A stretch of DNA of 51,122 nucleotides, taken from contig CACYNF010000020.1 in the NCBI GenBank assembly GCA_902775595.1, positions 3,274 to 54,395 of the forward strand, in the 5' to 3' direction. Of this stretch, positions 1-7,997 are shown one piece after another. The position numbers and the translations under genes were made by a program. This DNA is from an uncultured bacterium (lineage in GTDB: Bacteria; Verrucomicrobiota; Kiritimatiellia; RFP12; UBA1067). The number at the start of each line of letters is the position of its first letter. Position 1 is the stretch's first letter. Under the pieces are notes generated by a model. The model ran no database searches. It was given only the letters and a program-made list of their open reading frames with translations, and was not told the origin of the DNA.

Positions 1-1444
1 GGACTCCGAAAAGCCACGTGCAGTAGTCGTCGAGAAGCGGGCGCTTCATGACCATCATGTTGAAGCGGTGTCCGCTCGTGGACTTCATCGCCGAATCAAA
101 GGCGGGCAGGAAGTCGGGGTGCTTCTCCTCCAGTATGCGGCGCGTCTCGTCGAGGTCCTCGGCATGATGCGCGTGGATGTACTGCGAATAGGTGGATTCG
201 ATGAAGTAGTTGCGCCTCTTCGGCAGGACAGCGTCCGCGCGCGAAAGCGCCTCGCATATCTCGGCACCGCTCGCGATTCCGCCGCGCCACCTGAAATGGC
301 GTCGGTAGTGGACAAGCCCGACGGCGTCTGACTTCGTGTTCTTCCATGCCCAGTAGAGCGCAGTAAGCTCGCACCAGCCCCTGTTCTTCGCGCTGATGTT
401 CTCGCCTTCGTCGTCGCGCGCGAAGCCGGGCGGAACCGCCGCATCGCCCGAAAGCGCCGCACCGACGAAGACGGGGAGATACACGGCGTCCTGTGGCATC
501 GCGTACTGCTTGTGCGTCGCGACTACCATCACGAGCTCGGAGTCTTCGCGATTGAGGAAAAACGGGCGGAACACGACGTGCCGCTCGCGGTCGGATTCGG
601 GCGGTGGCGTCATGTAGTCTGGGCCGTAGAGCCGCGTCATATAGTCTTTCATCGAAGCGGCGCACGGGCACTTGCGACCTTCGAAGTCCAGCGCCTCGCC
701 AGGCATCAGCCCCGCGCGCGGAGCAAGTTCCCCGAAGTAGTGGCGGCGTCCGACGGGATAGGTGACGAAGCGAGACGACTCGTTGCGGCAAAGGCCGTTC
801 CACCAGTCCCAGAGCCACGTCCAGAAACCGAGCGAGGCAAACGCGACGAAGAATCCGGCGATTCTCTTTACGCGAAACGCACCACCCTTCAAGCCCCACC
901 TGCGGTGCCATCTGCGCTCGGCGAACGCCTTGCGGCACGAATAGAGGAAGCCGAGTGCAAGCGAGCCGAGTCCGTGCAGCCGGCGAAGGACCGGATTGTC
1001 CGGCGCGGCTTCCGAAAGGAACACATCGACGAACACTCCGGGGCATGCAGGAGGTTTTACGAGATCCTCGCGCGTCACGAAACTTGTGCCGCGCAGTCGT
1101 ATCCTGGGGAAGCAGAGTCCGTAGCTCTTCGGCGCACCCGGCTCGAAAATCGCGTACTTCTCGCCGAAGCGCGACCTGAACGCGTCGCGGAAGCGCGACC
1201 AGTCCGCGCGAGGCATGTTGACGTCGAGATCGTCGTCCCACGGGATGAAGCCCCCGTGCCGCGCCGCTCCGAGCGCGGTGCCGCCGCCGAGGATGAGGCA
1301 CGCTCCGGTCTCTCGCGCCACGGCGAGGATGTCGTCGAGAATCGACGCGAGGCACCTCTGAAGCGAGGCGAGGCGCTCCCCTTCCAGCGGAACAGCGTCG
1401 CAGGCGGCAAGATGCTTGTATGCGTCAAAGGTCGAGAGCCCCAT
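1..1444 (-). CDS. LicD-DUF4422 fusion phosphotransferase (3' end beyond window)
   Basis: The frame is open from an ATG at 1444 to the left edge, about 481 codons, and the C-terminus is outside the window. Residues about 1-240 are LicD-like: the nucleotidyltransferase core LGGGTALGAARHGGFIPWDD followed by DLDVNM carries the family's Asp cluster, with a tail ending near CPCPASMKDY-like residues (RKCPCAASMKDYM). From about residue 290 the frame reads as DUF4422, a domain of capsule biosynthesis proteins: VVATHKQYAMP, VGLVHYRRHF, and RFNMMVMKRPLLDDYCTWLF. LicD proteins transfer phosphocholine or similar phospho-groups from CDP donors to glycans; DUF4422 is glycosyltransferase-like. The start follows the upstream TGA directly (TGAATG) and has GGAGGG just upstream, so translation is coupled. 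No stop separates the two halves. The substrate is unknown. Confidence 0.85.
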   Translation of the reverse strand, partial: MGLSTFDAYKHLAACDAVPLEGERLASLQRCLASILDDILAVARETGACLILGGGTALGAARHGGFIPWDDDLDVNMPRADWSRFRDAFRSRFGEKYAIFEPGAPKSYGLCFPRIRLRGTSFVTREDLVKPPACPGVFVDVFLSEAAPDNPVLRRLHGLGSLALGFLYSCRKAFAERRWHRRWGLKGGAFRVKRIAGFFVAFASLGFWTWLWDWWNGLCRNESSRFVTYPVGRRHYFGELAPRAGLMPGEALDFEGRKCPCAASMKDYMTRLYGPDYMTPPPESDRERHVVFRPFFLNREDSELVMVVATHKQYAMPQDAVYLPVFVGAALSGDAAVPPGFARDDEGENISAKNRGWCELTALYWAWKNTKSDAVGLVHYRRHFRWRGGIASGAEICEALSRADAVLPKRRNYFIESTYSQYIHAHHAEDLDETRRILEEKHPDFLPAFDSAMKSTSGHRFNMMVMKRPLLDDYCTWLFGV

Positions 1445-2398
1445 TCAACCCTCCCGCCAAGAGGCGATGAGATTGTCGTATGCCTCGAGAAGACCGGTGC
1501 GCGGCTTCCATCCAAGCGCTTCCAGCTTCGCCGTGGAAAGGCGCATCCTGAACTCCGGAGCGTAGCCGCGTCCCTCCGCGCCCGCGAGATCGACGACGAC
1601 GCGCGTCGGCGGATGCGCCGCGGCGAGCATGTCGGCCATCTCGCGTATCGTGCAGAAGGTCGCGGGGTTCGCGACATTGTACGCCTCGCCGGGAGCGCCC
1701 TTTGCGGCAAGCGTCAGTATGGCGGAAACGGCGTCGTCGATGTAGCAGTAGCAGCGTGCGGTGCGGCCCTCGGTGTGGAGCACGATGTCGCGCTTCTCGA
1801 GGACCGCCTCCGCGAACTGCGCGAAGACGCGCGTGTCGCCGCGAACGACGCCAGGGCCGAACGTCTGGGTAAGGCGCGCAATCGTGACGTCCACTCCGAA
1901 CTCCTTCGCGTACGCGGCGCACAGGTTCTCGGCGAGACGCTTCGCCTCCGGATAGCTCGAGCGCACCGCAGCGGGATCGAGCACGCCGAAGTCGCCTTCC
2001 GCCACGGGGTCGGACGTCGGCGCGCCGTAGACCTCCATCGTCGAGAGGAACACTACCTTGCCGAGGCGCGCGGTCCGCGCGAGCTCGAGGACGTTGCGAG
2101 TTCCGTCGACAATCGTCGCAATCGTCTCGACGGGGCTTTCCACAAATCCGCGAGAGGCGGTCTCCGCGGCCGCGTGGATGAGGCAGGCCCCTGACGGGGA
2201 CGGAAGGGACAGTCGGGACTTGTCAAACGGCCTTGTGACATCCCATTCGACAACATCGATGCCTTTAAGGCCAGCAAACAGCCGCTTTGCCTTCTCGACG
2301 TTGCGAGCCGCGGCCACGACATGGTCGCCCCTCGCGGCGAGCGTCCTCACGAGCGCCGCGCCGATCAGTCCTGTCGATCCTGTAACGATGTATGTCAT
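1445..2398 (-). CDS. NAD-dependent epimerase/dehydratase (extended SDR)
   Basis: This is an extended short-chain dehydrogenase of about 317 aa, acting in nucleotide-sugar metabolism. It begins with the Rossmann motif TGSTGLIG right after the chosen start, has the STMEVYG stretch with its Ser, and the catalytic pair in SYPEAKRLAENL (Tyr and Lys four apart). Such enzymes epimerise, dehydrate or reduce NDP-sugars in the cytoplasm. I prefer the ATG at 2398 (MTYIVTGS) because it starts at the first beta-strand; an in-frame ATG at 2410 would add MEHR. The gene lies between a TagF-like gene and the LicD fusion, so it probably makes or modifies a precursor sugar for this polymer. The specific substrate cannot be read from the sequence. 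Confidence 0.9.
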   Translation of the reverse strand: MTYIVTGSTGLIGAALVRTLAARGDHVVAAARNVEKAKRLFAGLKGIDVVEWDVTRPFDKSRLSLPSPSGACLIHAAAETASRGFVESPVETIATIVDGTRNVLELARTARLGKVVFLSTMEVYGAPTSDPVAEGDFGVLDPAAVRSSYPEAKRLAENLCAAYAKEFGVDVTIARLTQTFGPGVVRGDTRVFAQFAEAVLEKRDIVLHTEGRTARCYCYIDDAVSAILTLAAKGAPGEAYNVANPATFCTIREMADMLAAAHPPTRVVVDLAGAEGRGYAPEFRMRLSTAKLEALGWKPRTGLLEAYDNLIASWREG

Positions 2399-2409
2399 TC
2401 GATGTTCCA

Positions 2410-2440
2410 TTGAAAAGTTGAAAGGTTGAAAGGTTGAAGG
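2410..2440. repeat. 8-bp tandem repeat (TTGAAAGG)n between cotranscribed genes
   Basis: The gap between the TagF-like stop and the epimerase start is almost entirely a short tandem array: ttgaaaag, ttgaaagg, ttgaaagg and a shortened ttgaagg. No clear Shine-Dalgarno is left for the 2410 start. The array could vary in copy number by slippage and change intergenic spacing. Confidence 0.85.
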
Positions 2441-2441
2441 T

Positions 2442-3668
2442 TCATAGTTTGGACTCGATCAGGTCGCAGACGCGCTCGGTGGCGTGTCCGTCCTCCACGC
2501 AGCCCTTGCCCTTCAGGAACGCCTCGACCCCTTCCCGGTACTTCGCCTCGTCGAACGTCCGAATGTTCTCCGCCAGCTCCGCCTCCGTCTTCGCGACGGG
2601 GAAAGGCGTCTCGGACATCGGGTAGTAGAAGCCCCTTCCGCGTTCGTATTCGTTGATGTCCGGCGCATATACAAACACAGGGCGGCGCGACAGCATGAAG
2701 TCGAACATGCAGCTTGAATAGTCCGAGATAAGCGCGTCAGCTGCGACGAGCAGGTCCTGTATGTCCGGATAGAATGTTGCATCTGCAACTCCATCCTCGA
2801 TTCGCCCGCCGTCGTGCGAGTTCGCAAGGTTTGGATGTGCGCGGACCATGAACCTCCACGTGCCCCCGAAGCGCCCCGAGAAGAGTCCGGCAAGCTCCAC
2901 GAGGCTGCCGTCGATCATTCCCCAGCGGCGGGACGGCCGGTGCGTCGGCGCGTACAGCACGATCCTGTCCGCGTCTGAAAGCCCGAAGCGGGCTCGCACA
3001 GCGTGCCGCGCGGCGGCGCCGTCGGAGAAGAACACGTCGTTGCGGGGATGCCCGAACAGCTTTATGTCGCCGAACCCGAAGAACCGGCTGCGGTAGACGA
3101 GCTCCGACTCCCATGTCGCGTTGGATATGAGGAAGTCCGTCATCTCGGCATCGCGCATCAGGACCTTGAGCCACAGCTGGACGCTCCCGTCCGTCGGACG
3201 GTCCTGTCCGATGCGCTTGATCCCGAGCGAGCCGTGGAAGGTCTGTATGTAGCATTGGCCCCTGCGTTTCCCCAGGCCCCACAGCACGAACGCGTCGAAG
3301 CTCTGGTTCGAGCACCAGAACTGCGCTGTGGACATTTCAAGTATGGCTCGGAATGGAGCGTACTTCACGACGCGGATTCCGGCGGGCATTCCTGCGGCCG
3401 CGGCCTGCGGGTCTTCCGCGAGCCACACGAGCTCCACGGGCGACTTCCTGCGCAGCAGCTCGAGGGCGATGTACTTCTGGTGGTCGCCGAATCCCTTTCC
3501 GTGGAAGTTGTTGAAGACGATCTTGCCCCTGCGGACGGGGCGCAGGCGGCACAGGAGCGAGACGAGGAATGCCAGTCCCGAATAATACCACAGGTAGGGA
3601 ACGACCTTCCTCCGGAACGCCCCTGGCGCGAACGCCTTGCGAATCTTGCTGCCGAGCCCGAGCTTCAT
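2442..3668 (-). CDS. CDP-glycerol glycerophosphotransferase family protein (TagB/TagF-like)
   Basis: This 408-aa protein belongs to the teichoic-acid polymerase/primase family, which moves glycerol-phosphate or ribitol-phosphate from a CDP donor to a lipid-linked glycan on the inner membrane face. Family features are visible: an N-terminal hydrophobic segment (YLWYYSGLAFLVSLLC), GKIVFNNFHGKGFGDHQKY, QTFHGSLGIKRIG, YAPTHRPS, and the diagnostic LISDYSSCMFDFMLSRRPV near the C-terminus. The ATG at 3668 is preferred: it overlaps the upstream stop as ATGA and has GGGGAGGA upstream; a longer in-frame start at 3686 would add MRGGSA. It sits inside an overlapping run of glycan genes with a CDP-alditol-type cytidylyltransferase at 16702-17409. 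The actual polyol is not determined. Confidence 0.9.
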   Translation of the reverse strand: MKLGLGSKIRKAFAPGAFRRKVVPYLWYYSGLAFLVSLLCRLRPVRRGKIVFNNFHGKGFGDHQKYIALELLRRKSPVELVWLAEDPQAAAAGMPAGIRVVKYAPFRAILEMSTAQFWCSNQSFDAFVLWGLGKRRGQCYIQTFHGSLGIKRIGQDRPTDGSVQLWLKVLMRDAEMTDFLISNATWESELVYRSRFFGFGDIKLFGHPRNDVFFSDGAAARHAVRARFGLSDADRIVLYAPTHRPSRRWGMIDGSLVELAGLFSGRFGGTWRFMVRAHPNLANSHDGGRIEDGVADATFYPDIQDLLVAADALISDYSSCMFDFMLSRRPVFVYAPDINEYERGRGFYYPMSETPFPVAKTEAELAENIRTFDEAKYREGVEAFLKGKGCVEDGHATERVCDLIESKL

Positions 3669-4819
3669 GGCCGATCCTCCCCGCATCCAAGCACTGCGCC
3701 GGAAATGAACTCGTGTGCGCGGGCGCGCAGGGCCTCCATACGTCGGCGCACGTCATGGAAGTCGATGCACGGCGCGGACTGCGGGATCCTCCCGTCCCGC
3801 GGAACAAGGCGTCCCTCGAGGCCGAGAGCCTCGCAGATGTTCTCGAACCTCAGGTCGCCGCCGCCTCTTGAAAACGCGAAGAACGGCTTCTCGAAAATGA
3901 CAGAGAAGCAGATGCCGTGGAAGGAGTTGCACACGACCGCGTCCGCGTTCATGAAAAGGCCGAGCCATTCCTCTATGCCGGCATCATCGACGACCTTGTG
4001 TCCGAAGACCAGCCTGTCTATTCCGTAGTTCCCGACCTCGATCAGCTTTTTCCCGAGACTCTCGGCGTAGCGCCGCGCCTCGCGCACCATGTCCGCGTTG
4101 AACTTCATGCAGGTGTAGAGAAGGACGTACCCCCTCTCCTTCGGGGGGACGGCGATCTCCGCGTAGTCCTGCGCCGTCAGAAGCAGCGTCGGATCGACGA
4201 GCCACGGAACTTCGCGCCCTGTCAGCGCGGCGAGGTACTCCGCGCCCGCGCGCTCTCTGCAGCTGACGGCGGCGAAGGACTCCAGGAAGGAGCAGACCGT
4301 CTTCCTCTCGGACTCGTCGAACGGAGCCGCCGCGAGCGAGGGCGCGTAGGCGACCTTCCGCGCGGCGTCCGCGGCGGGGAAGGCGAGGAAGAACCCCCTG
4401 TCCAAGGGGAATTTCGCACGGCGCTTCCAGATCACGTCGGACTCGCACACGAATACGCTGAATCCGTCCTCCGAAAGCGCGCCTCCGACAAGGTCGCGTT
4501 CGCGGTACCGGCGTGGCGTCGCCGACATGCGGGACGCGATGAAGTCGCGGAACTTGCGGTACTTGCGCAAGTTGGCGAACGTCGAAAAGCCCCAGCGCAC
4601 GATGTAACGAACCATCAGGAGCGGCTGTCGCCACAGGAACCTCGCGTTCAGCACCGGCCATTTCAGGGAATACCCCTCCAACTGACGCGGCACATAGTCG
4701 ATCACGACAGACTCCACGCCCATCCGCGCAAGATGGCGCTGGAGCGCATAGCCATGCAGCACAGCACCGTAGTTCAGGTGCTTCGAGCATGTCGTGAAGG
4801 ATATGAGGGCGATCTTCAT
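3665..4819 (-). CDS. Polysaccharide pyruvyl transferase family protein (first copy)
   Basis: A 384-aa member of the polysaccharide pyruvyl transferase family (CsaB/WcaK type, PF04230), which adds pyruvate ketals from phosphoenolpyruvate to sugars in the cytoplasm. The N-terminus MKIALISFTTCSKHLNYGAV has the usual beta-strand followed by the NYGA loop, and the second half holds FMNADAVVCNSFHGICFSVI, the conserved D-x-x-V-x-S-x-F-H-G motif typical of the family. It overlaps both neighbours by 4 bp (ATGA), so it is translationally coupled to Stealth upstream and the TagF-like gene downstream. Pyruvylation would add negative charge. The acceptor sugar is not known. Confidence 0.9.
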   Translation of the reverse strand: MKIALISFTTCSKHLNYGAVLHGYALQRHLARMGVESVVIDYVPRQLEGYSLKWPVLNARFLWRQPLLMVRYIVRWGFSTFANLRKYRKFRDFIASRMSATPRRYRERDLVGGALSEDGFSVFVCESDVIWKRRAKFPLDRGFFLAFPAADAARKVAYAPSLAAAPFDESERKTVCSFLESFAAVSCRERAGAEYLAALTGREVPWLVDPTLLLTAQDYAEIAVPPKERGYVLLYTCMKFNADMVREARRYAESLGKKLIEVGNYGIDRLVFGHKVVDDAGIEEWLGLFMNADAVVCNSFHGICFSVIFEKPFFAFSRGGGDLRFENICEALGLEGRLVPRDGRIPQSAPCIDFHDVRRRMEALRARAHEFISGAVLGCGEDRP

Positions 4820-5817
4820 TTCTCGAAAGACGACTTACGGGGGAACATCGACTCGTACACGCCGCGCAGCCACCTGCGGTCGTCGTCCGTGATTCCGGCG
4901 GTGTCGTTGAAGCAGAAGAGACCCGGTTTCCACCTGGCGAGCATCGACGGACCGAGCCGCCATTTTGCACGGACGAACTGAAGCGAATCGGCGTAGGGGC
5001 GGCGCACCAGGTTCCTGAGCCACTGCAGCCGCCCAGGGCCTGTCCCCGCCCGGGCGAGGCGGTAGTGTCCCCTGCCGCGGGCCAGTGCCTCGTAGAGATA
5101 AAGCACCCGCTGGACATTGCCGGGGGAGCGGAACGGATAGTCCATCGTCGCCGTGATGTCGGCCTCGTACCTTTCGAACGCCTCCGCGAGATCGTCCCTG
5201 ATGTATGCGTCCATGTTGTGGTGGGGCAGACGCGCAAGCGCATTCGCAAGATCGCGGCGCGGCTTCGGATTCGCGGCCAGGACGACCTCTGCCGCGCGCT
5301 TGATCTGCGCATGGTAGTCGTTCTTGGGCTGCCAGTCCGGCCGGTGCGGCCTGCCGGCAAACCGGCATATCGGGAAACCGTCTTCGCCGAAGAAGAACGA
5401 CGGCTGCACGCTGCGTCCGAACATCATGTCGTCGTTGGCGTATATGAAGCGGTTAGACAGTCCGGGAACGCGCGGGAGATAATGCTCTATCGTGGGAGAG
5501 CAAAAGCACGGCAGCCGTTCGGACGGCATGAAGTCGCCCAGTCTCACGAGCGCAAGGCGTCCGTTGGACGCGTCAAGCCACGGCGGCGGACGGTTGTCGT
5601 CGTCTATGAGCACGAAAACACGACGTATCCACGGCGCAAAAGTCTCAAGGGAACGAAGCGAATACCTGAGGTCGTCGTTCGAAACAAAGCGGAACTTCGC
5701 ATTGGCAAAGGTCCCGTCTCCCAAGCCATACCTCCGAGCAACTTCATCTTTCTTGTGACGCCAAGCTTCATCCGATGCATCGCACCAGAGATACACAATG
5801 TCTATTTCTTCGGACAT
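4816..5817 (-). CDS. Stealth-family capsular sugar-phosphate transferase
   Basis: A 333-aa Stealth protein. These enzymes transfer hexose-1-phosphate units and build phosphodiester-linked capsules. The four conserved regions are recognisable: CR1 IDIVYLWCDASDEAWRHKK at the N-terminus; CR2 with RFVSNDDLRYSLRSLETFAP, VFVLIDDDNRPPPWL and IYANDDMMFGRSV; CR3 around YHAQIKRAAEVV; and CR4 near DDLAEAFERYEADI. The acidic DDD and NDD clusters fit metal and nucleotide binding. The start overlaps the upstream GT2 by 16 bp and the stop overlaps the pyruvyl transferase by 4 bp. With LicD and TagF homologues nearby, it is a third potential phosphodiester-forming enzyme in the cluster. Confidence 0.92.
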   Translation of the reverse strand: MSEEIDIVYLWCDASDEAWRHKKDEVARRYGLGDGTFANAKFRFVSNDDLRYSLRSLETFAPWIRRVFVLIDDDNRPPPWLDASNGRLALVRLGDFMPSERLPCFCSPTIEHYLPRVPGLSNRFIYANDDMMFGRSVQPSFFFGEDGFPICRFAGRPHRPDWQPKNDYHAQIKRAAEVVLAANPKPRRDLANALARLPHHNMDAYIRDDLAEAFERYEADITATMDYPFRSPGNVQRVLYLYEALARGRGHYRLARAGTGPGRLQWLRNLVRRPYADSLQFVRAKWRLGPSMLARWKPGLFCFNDTAGITDDDRRWLRGVYESMFPRKSSFEK

Positions 5818-6788
5818 AGCAACCTCCTCGCCTTGCGCACCAGATGGTGGGTCGCAAGGGACGCAAGCAGAAGAAGCATTGAGACGCCTCCCTGCGAACG
5901 CGCCGCGCGTGGCATGACAAATGGTACCGCGGCCGCACGGACAGGCGTCGTCAGCCCGACCAGCCTACTGCGCTGCGCCCGGAAGAACTTGCGCGTAAGG
6001 CCGGGATGCCTCGCCACGTACTCCCTCGCCTTGAATTCCTTTTTGTGGAGCCTGTAAATTGCGATGCGAGAGGCAAGGCGCCTCGCGTCCGCAACGATGC
6101 CTCTGCGAGTCACGATGGAACCGGGGCAATAGCGCCGAAAATAGAATCTTTCGGAAATCACTTTCACACGTTGCGAGGCCAGTGTCGCAAGCGGGGAAAA
6201 ATAGTCGTCCTCGTGAACCAGGCCCTCGCAGAAGCGCAATCCAGAATCCCTCAGGAAAGCAAGCCTAAAGAACCGGAACGGAACGCATACGGTCTTGTTG
6301 TTCAAATCGCATAGGCGCTCCTGGAGCTCGGCGCCTCCAAAGACGCGGCCACAGGTCTCCTCTGGCATCGTCAAGCCGCGTTCCTTCCGCCGGCACTCGC
6401 TCTCCGACATGCCCGGATCTTCGAAAAGACATTGACATCCAAACACAAGCTGATCGAGTTCGTCTCGCTCACATATCGAGAGGCACTTCTCCATCGCGTC
6501 GCCTGAAATGTAGTCGTCGCTGTCGAGGAAATAGATGTATTTGCCGGTCGCCGCATCCATGCCCGCATTGCGAGCCGCACTGAGCCCGGCATTGGCCTGC
6601 GAAATGAGCCGAATGCGAGGATCCGCCGCCGCATATTTCCGCAGAATAGCGGCGGAGCCATCCGTGGAACCGTCGTCGACGCAGATGATTTCAAGGTCCT
6701 TCAGCGTCTGCCTCAGCACGGAGTCAAGGCACTCGCCGAGGTATTTCTCGACGTTGTACACGGGAATTACGACTGAAACCTTTGGCAT
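5802..6788 (-). CDS. Glycosyltransferase family 2
   Basis: A 328-aa GT-A fold family-2 glycosyltransferase. The N-terminal region has VSVVIPVYNVEKYLGECLDS and IICVDDGSTDGS, and the metal-binding motif appears as YFLDSDDYIS at about residues 88-97. The later VHEDDYFSPL matches the conserved acidic ED motif of capsule GT2 enzymes. The C-terminal about 80 residues are basic and hydrophobic (SMLLLLASLATHHLV), suggesting membrane association. It overlaps the Stealth gene by 16 bp and lies 18 bp after the KpsC-like gene. It should add one sugar to the repeat unit; donor and linkage are unknown. Confidence 0.93.
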   Translation of the reverse strand: MPKVSVVIPVYNVEKYLGECLDSVLRQTLKDLEIICVDDGSTDGSAAILRKYAAADPRIRLISQANAGLSAARNAGMDAATGKYIYFLDSDDYISGDAMEKCLSICERDELDQLVFGCQCLFEDPGMSESECRRKERGLTMPEETCGRVFGGAELQERLCDLNNKTVCVPFRFFRLAFLRDSGLRFCEGLVHEDDYFSPLATLASQRVKVISERFYFRRYCPGSIVTRRGIVADARRLASRIAIYRLHKKEFKAREYVARHPGLTRKFFRAQRSRLVGLTTPVRAAAVPFVMPRAARSQGGVSMLLLLASLATHHLVRKARRLLCPKK

Positions 6789-6806
6789 GGCGCACCTATC
6801 ATGGAA

Positions 6807-7997
6807 TTACGGCGTTTCCCTAACCTTGCGGTACTCATCCCTAAGTGCGATCAGGTTGTCAATGGCCTTGTCGATGGCGCATGGACTGCCTGTCTCGATG
6901 TCGACCCAGTGGGTGTACATCAGATAGAATATGTAGAACACTTCCTCAAGCGTCCGGCGGTTTGTACGGCGCGGATTTTTCTGTTTGTCAATGGTTAGTC
7001 CCCATCCTGCGTAGAAAGGCATGCCGTACACGTGCACCTCCTTGCCCGCCATCAGCGCCTCGAAGCCCATCTGCGTAGAACACACATAGACCTTGTCGAC
7101 GATTTCCATAAGCGAATAGGGATTTACCGGCATCGTAACGCGGAAGACATTTCCCTCCTCCCGTACATCAGTGTAATAGCCGCCGCGCTTGCCCGTCATC
7201 GTGTCGGGATGGGTCTTCACGAGTATGTCGGCATCGGGGATCTCTCGTTTCGCATCCTCAAGCATATCCGCAAACGTTCTGTCGCTTCCCCATCCCTTCG
7301 CAATCGCCATGTCCCCGTATGACTGGTCGACGACAAGCACCTTGCGGTGGCTGGGTCGTCCAACCTGCGGGACAAAAACAGGCTGATGGTTGTATTTCGT
7401 GAGTTTAGCGGCGACGATCCTCTCCATGACCCGTCGCGCTTCCGTGCGCTGCGCATCCGTTAGGCATAATGCCGGATCGTTCAGCATATTCTCGACTGAG
7501 CTTGGCCGAGTCGCGTCAAAATAATGCCCGAGCGTATCAAACACAACCGAACACCCGTGCCTGTATCTGTCTGGCGCGGAAAGATTCGCCCAAGTGTCCG
7601 CGCTACGCAGAAAGCCATCTTCGCACACGACAAGCACGGCATCCATCTTCGCAGCGAGTGCACTTGCGCGGACATTTGCCGCAACACCCTTCGAGCCCCA
7701 CATGAAGCAATAGTTAAGCCCGTCGGGGACGACCTTCGACACCCACTTCATCTCCGTCAAAGACTGCATGACGACTTCATATTCACCAGCATAAAACCCC
7801 GTCCCATGCGCATTGCCGTCAAACGTTAGAACACCTCGTTGGCGGTTCCGCTCAAGCAACCCTTCGGCAGCCCACGGGAAAAGCGCCTTCGCGCGGTCTT
7901 TCCATCGCGCGGTCTCAGCAGCTGAATGACGCCCGAGCAAGGCACCGACCATGGACTTTGCCTTGTCCACGAATGAACTCTTCTGTCTGTCTCTCAT
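6807..7997 (-). CDS. KpsC/LpsB-like capsule polysaccharide transferase (single domain)
   Basis: A 396-aa member of the capsule polysaccharide biosynthesis family (PF05159), related to the retaining beta-Kdo transferase KpsC. The signature CEDGFLRS, the following FDTLGHYFDATRPS, and the C-terminal VYVCSTQMGFEALMAGKEVH with FYAGWGLT are all present. KpsC has two such domains of this size; this protein has one. KpsC builds the poly-Kdo linker on the lipid anchor of Gram-negative capsules, so the gene suggests a lipid-anchored polymer, or use of Kdo in the repeat unit. It overlaps the second pyruvyl transferase by 4 bp (ATGA). Confidence 0.88.
   Translation of the reverse strand: MRDRQKSSFVDKAKSMVGALLGRHSAAETARWKDRAKALFPWAAEGLLERNRQRGVLTFDGNAHGTGFYAGEYEVVMQSLTEMKWVSKVVPDGLNYCFMWGSKGVAANVRASALAAKMDAVLVVCEDGFLRSADTWANLSAPDRYRHGCSVVFDTLGHYFDATRPSSVENMLNDPALCLTDAQRTEARRVMERIVAAKLTKYNHQPVFVPQVGRPSHRKVLVVDQSYGDMAIAKGWGSDRTFADMLEDAKREIPDADILVKTHPDTMTGKRGGYYTDVREEGNVFRVTMPVNPYSLMEIVDKVYVCSTQMGFEALMAGKEVHVYGMPFYAGWGLTIDKQKNPRRTNRRTLEEVFYIFYLMYTHWVDIETGSPCAIDKAIDNLIALRDEYRKVRETP

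Noticed and set aside
96-1355. Minus-strand 419-codon frame inside the LicD-DUF4422 region
   Set aside because: It is the wrong frame of the same strand; the frame starting at 1444 gives recognisable LicD and DUF4422 motifs throughout.
512-2194. Long plus-strand open frame opposite the LicD fusion and epimerase
   Set aside because: Arg/Ala/Glu-rich with no motifs, and it crosses two well-supported minus-strand genes; an effect of high third-position GC.
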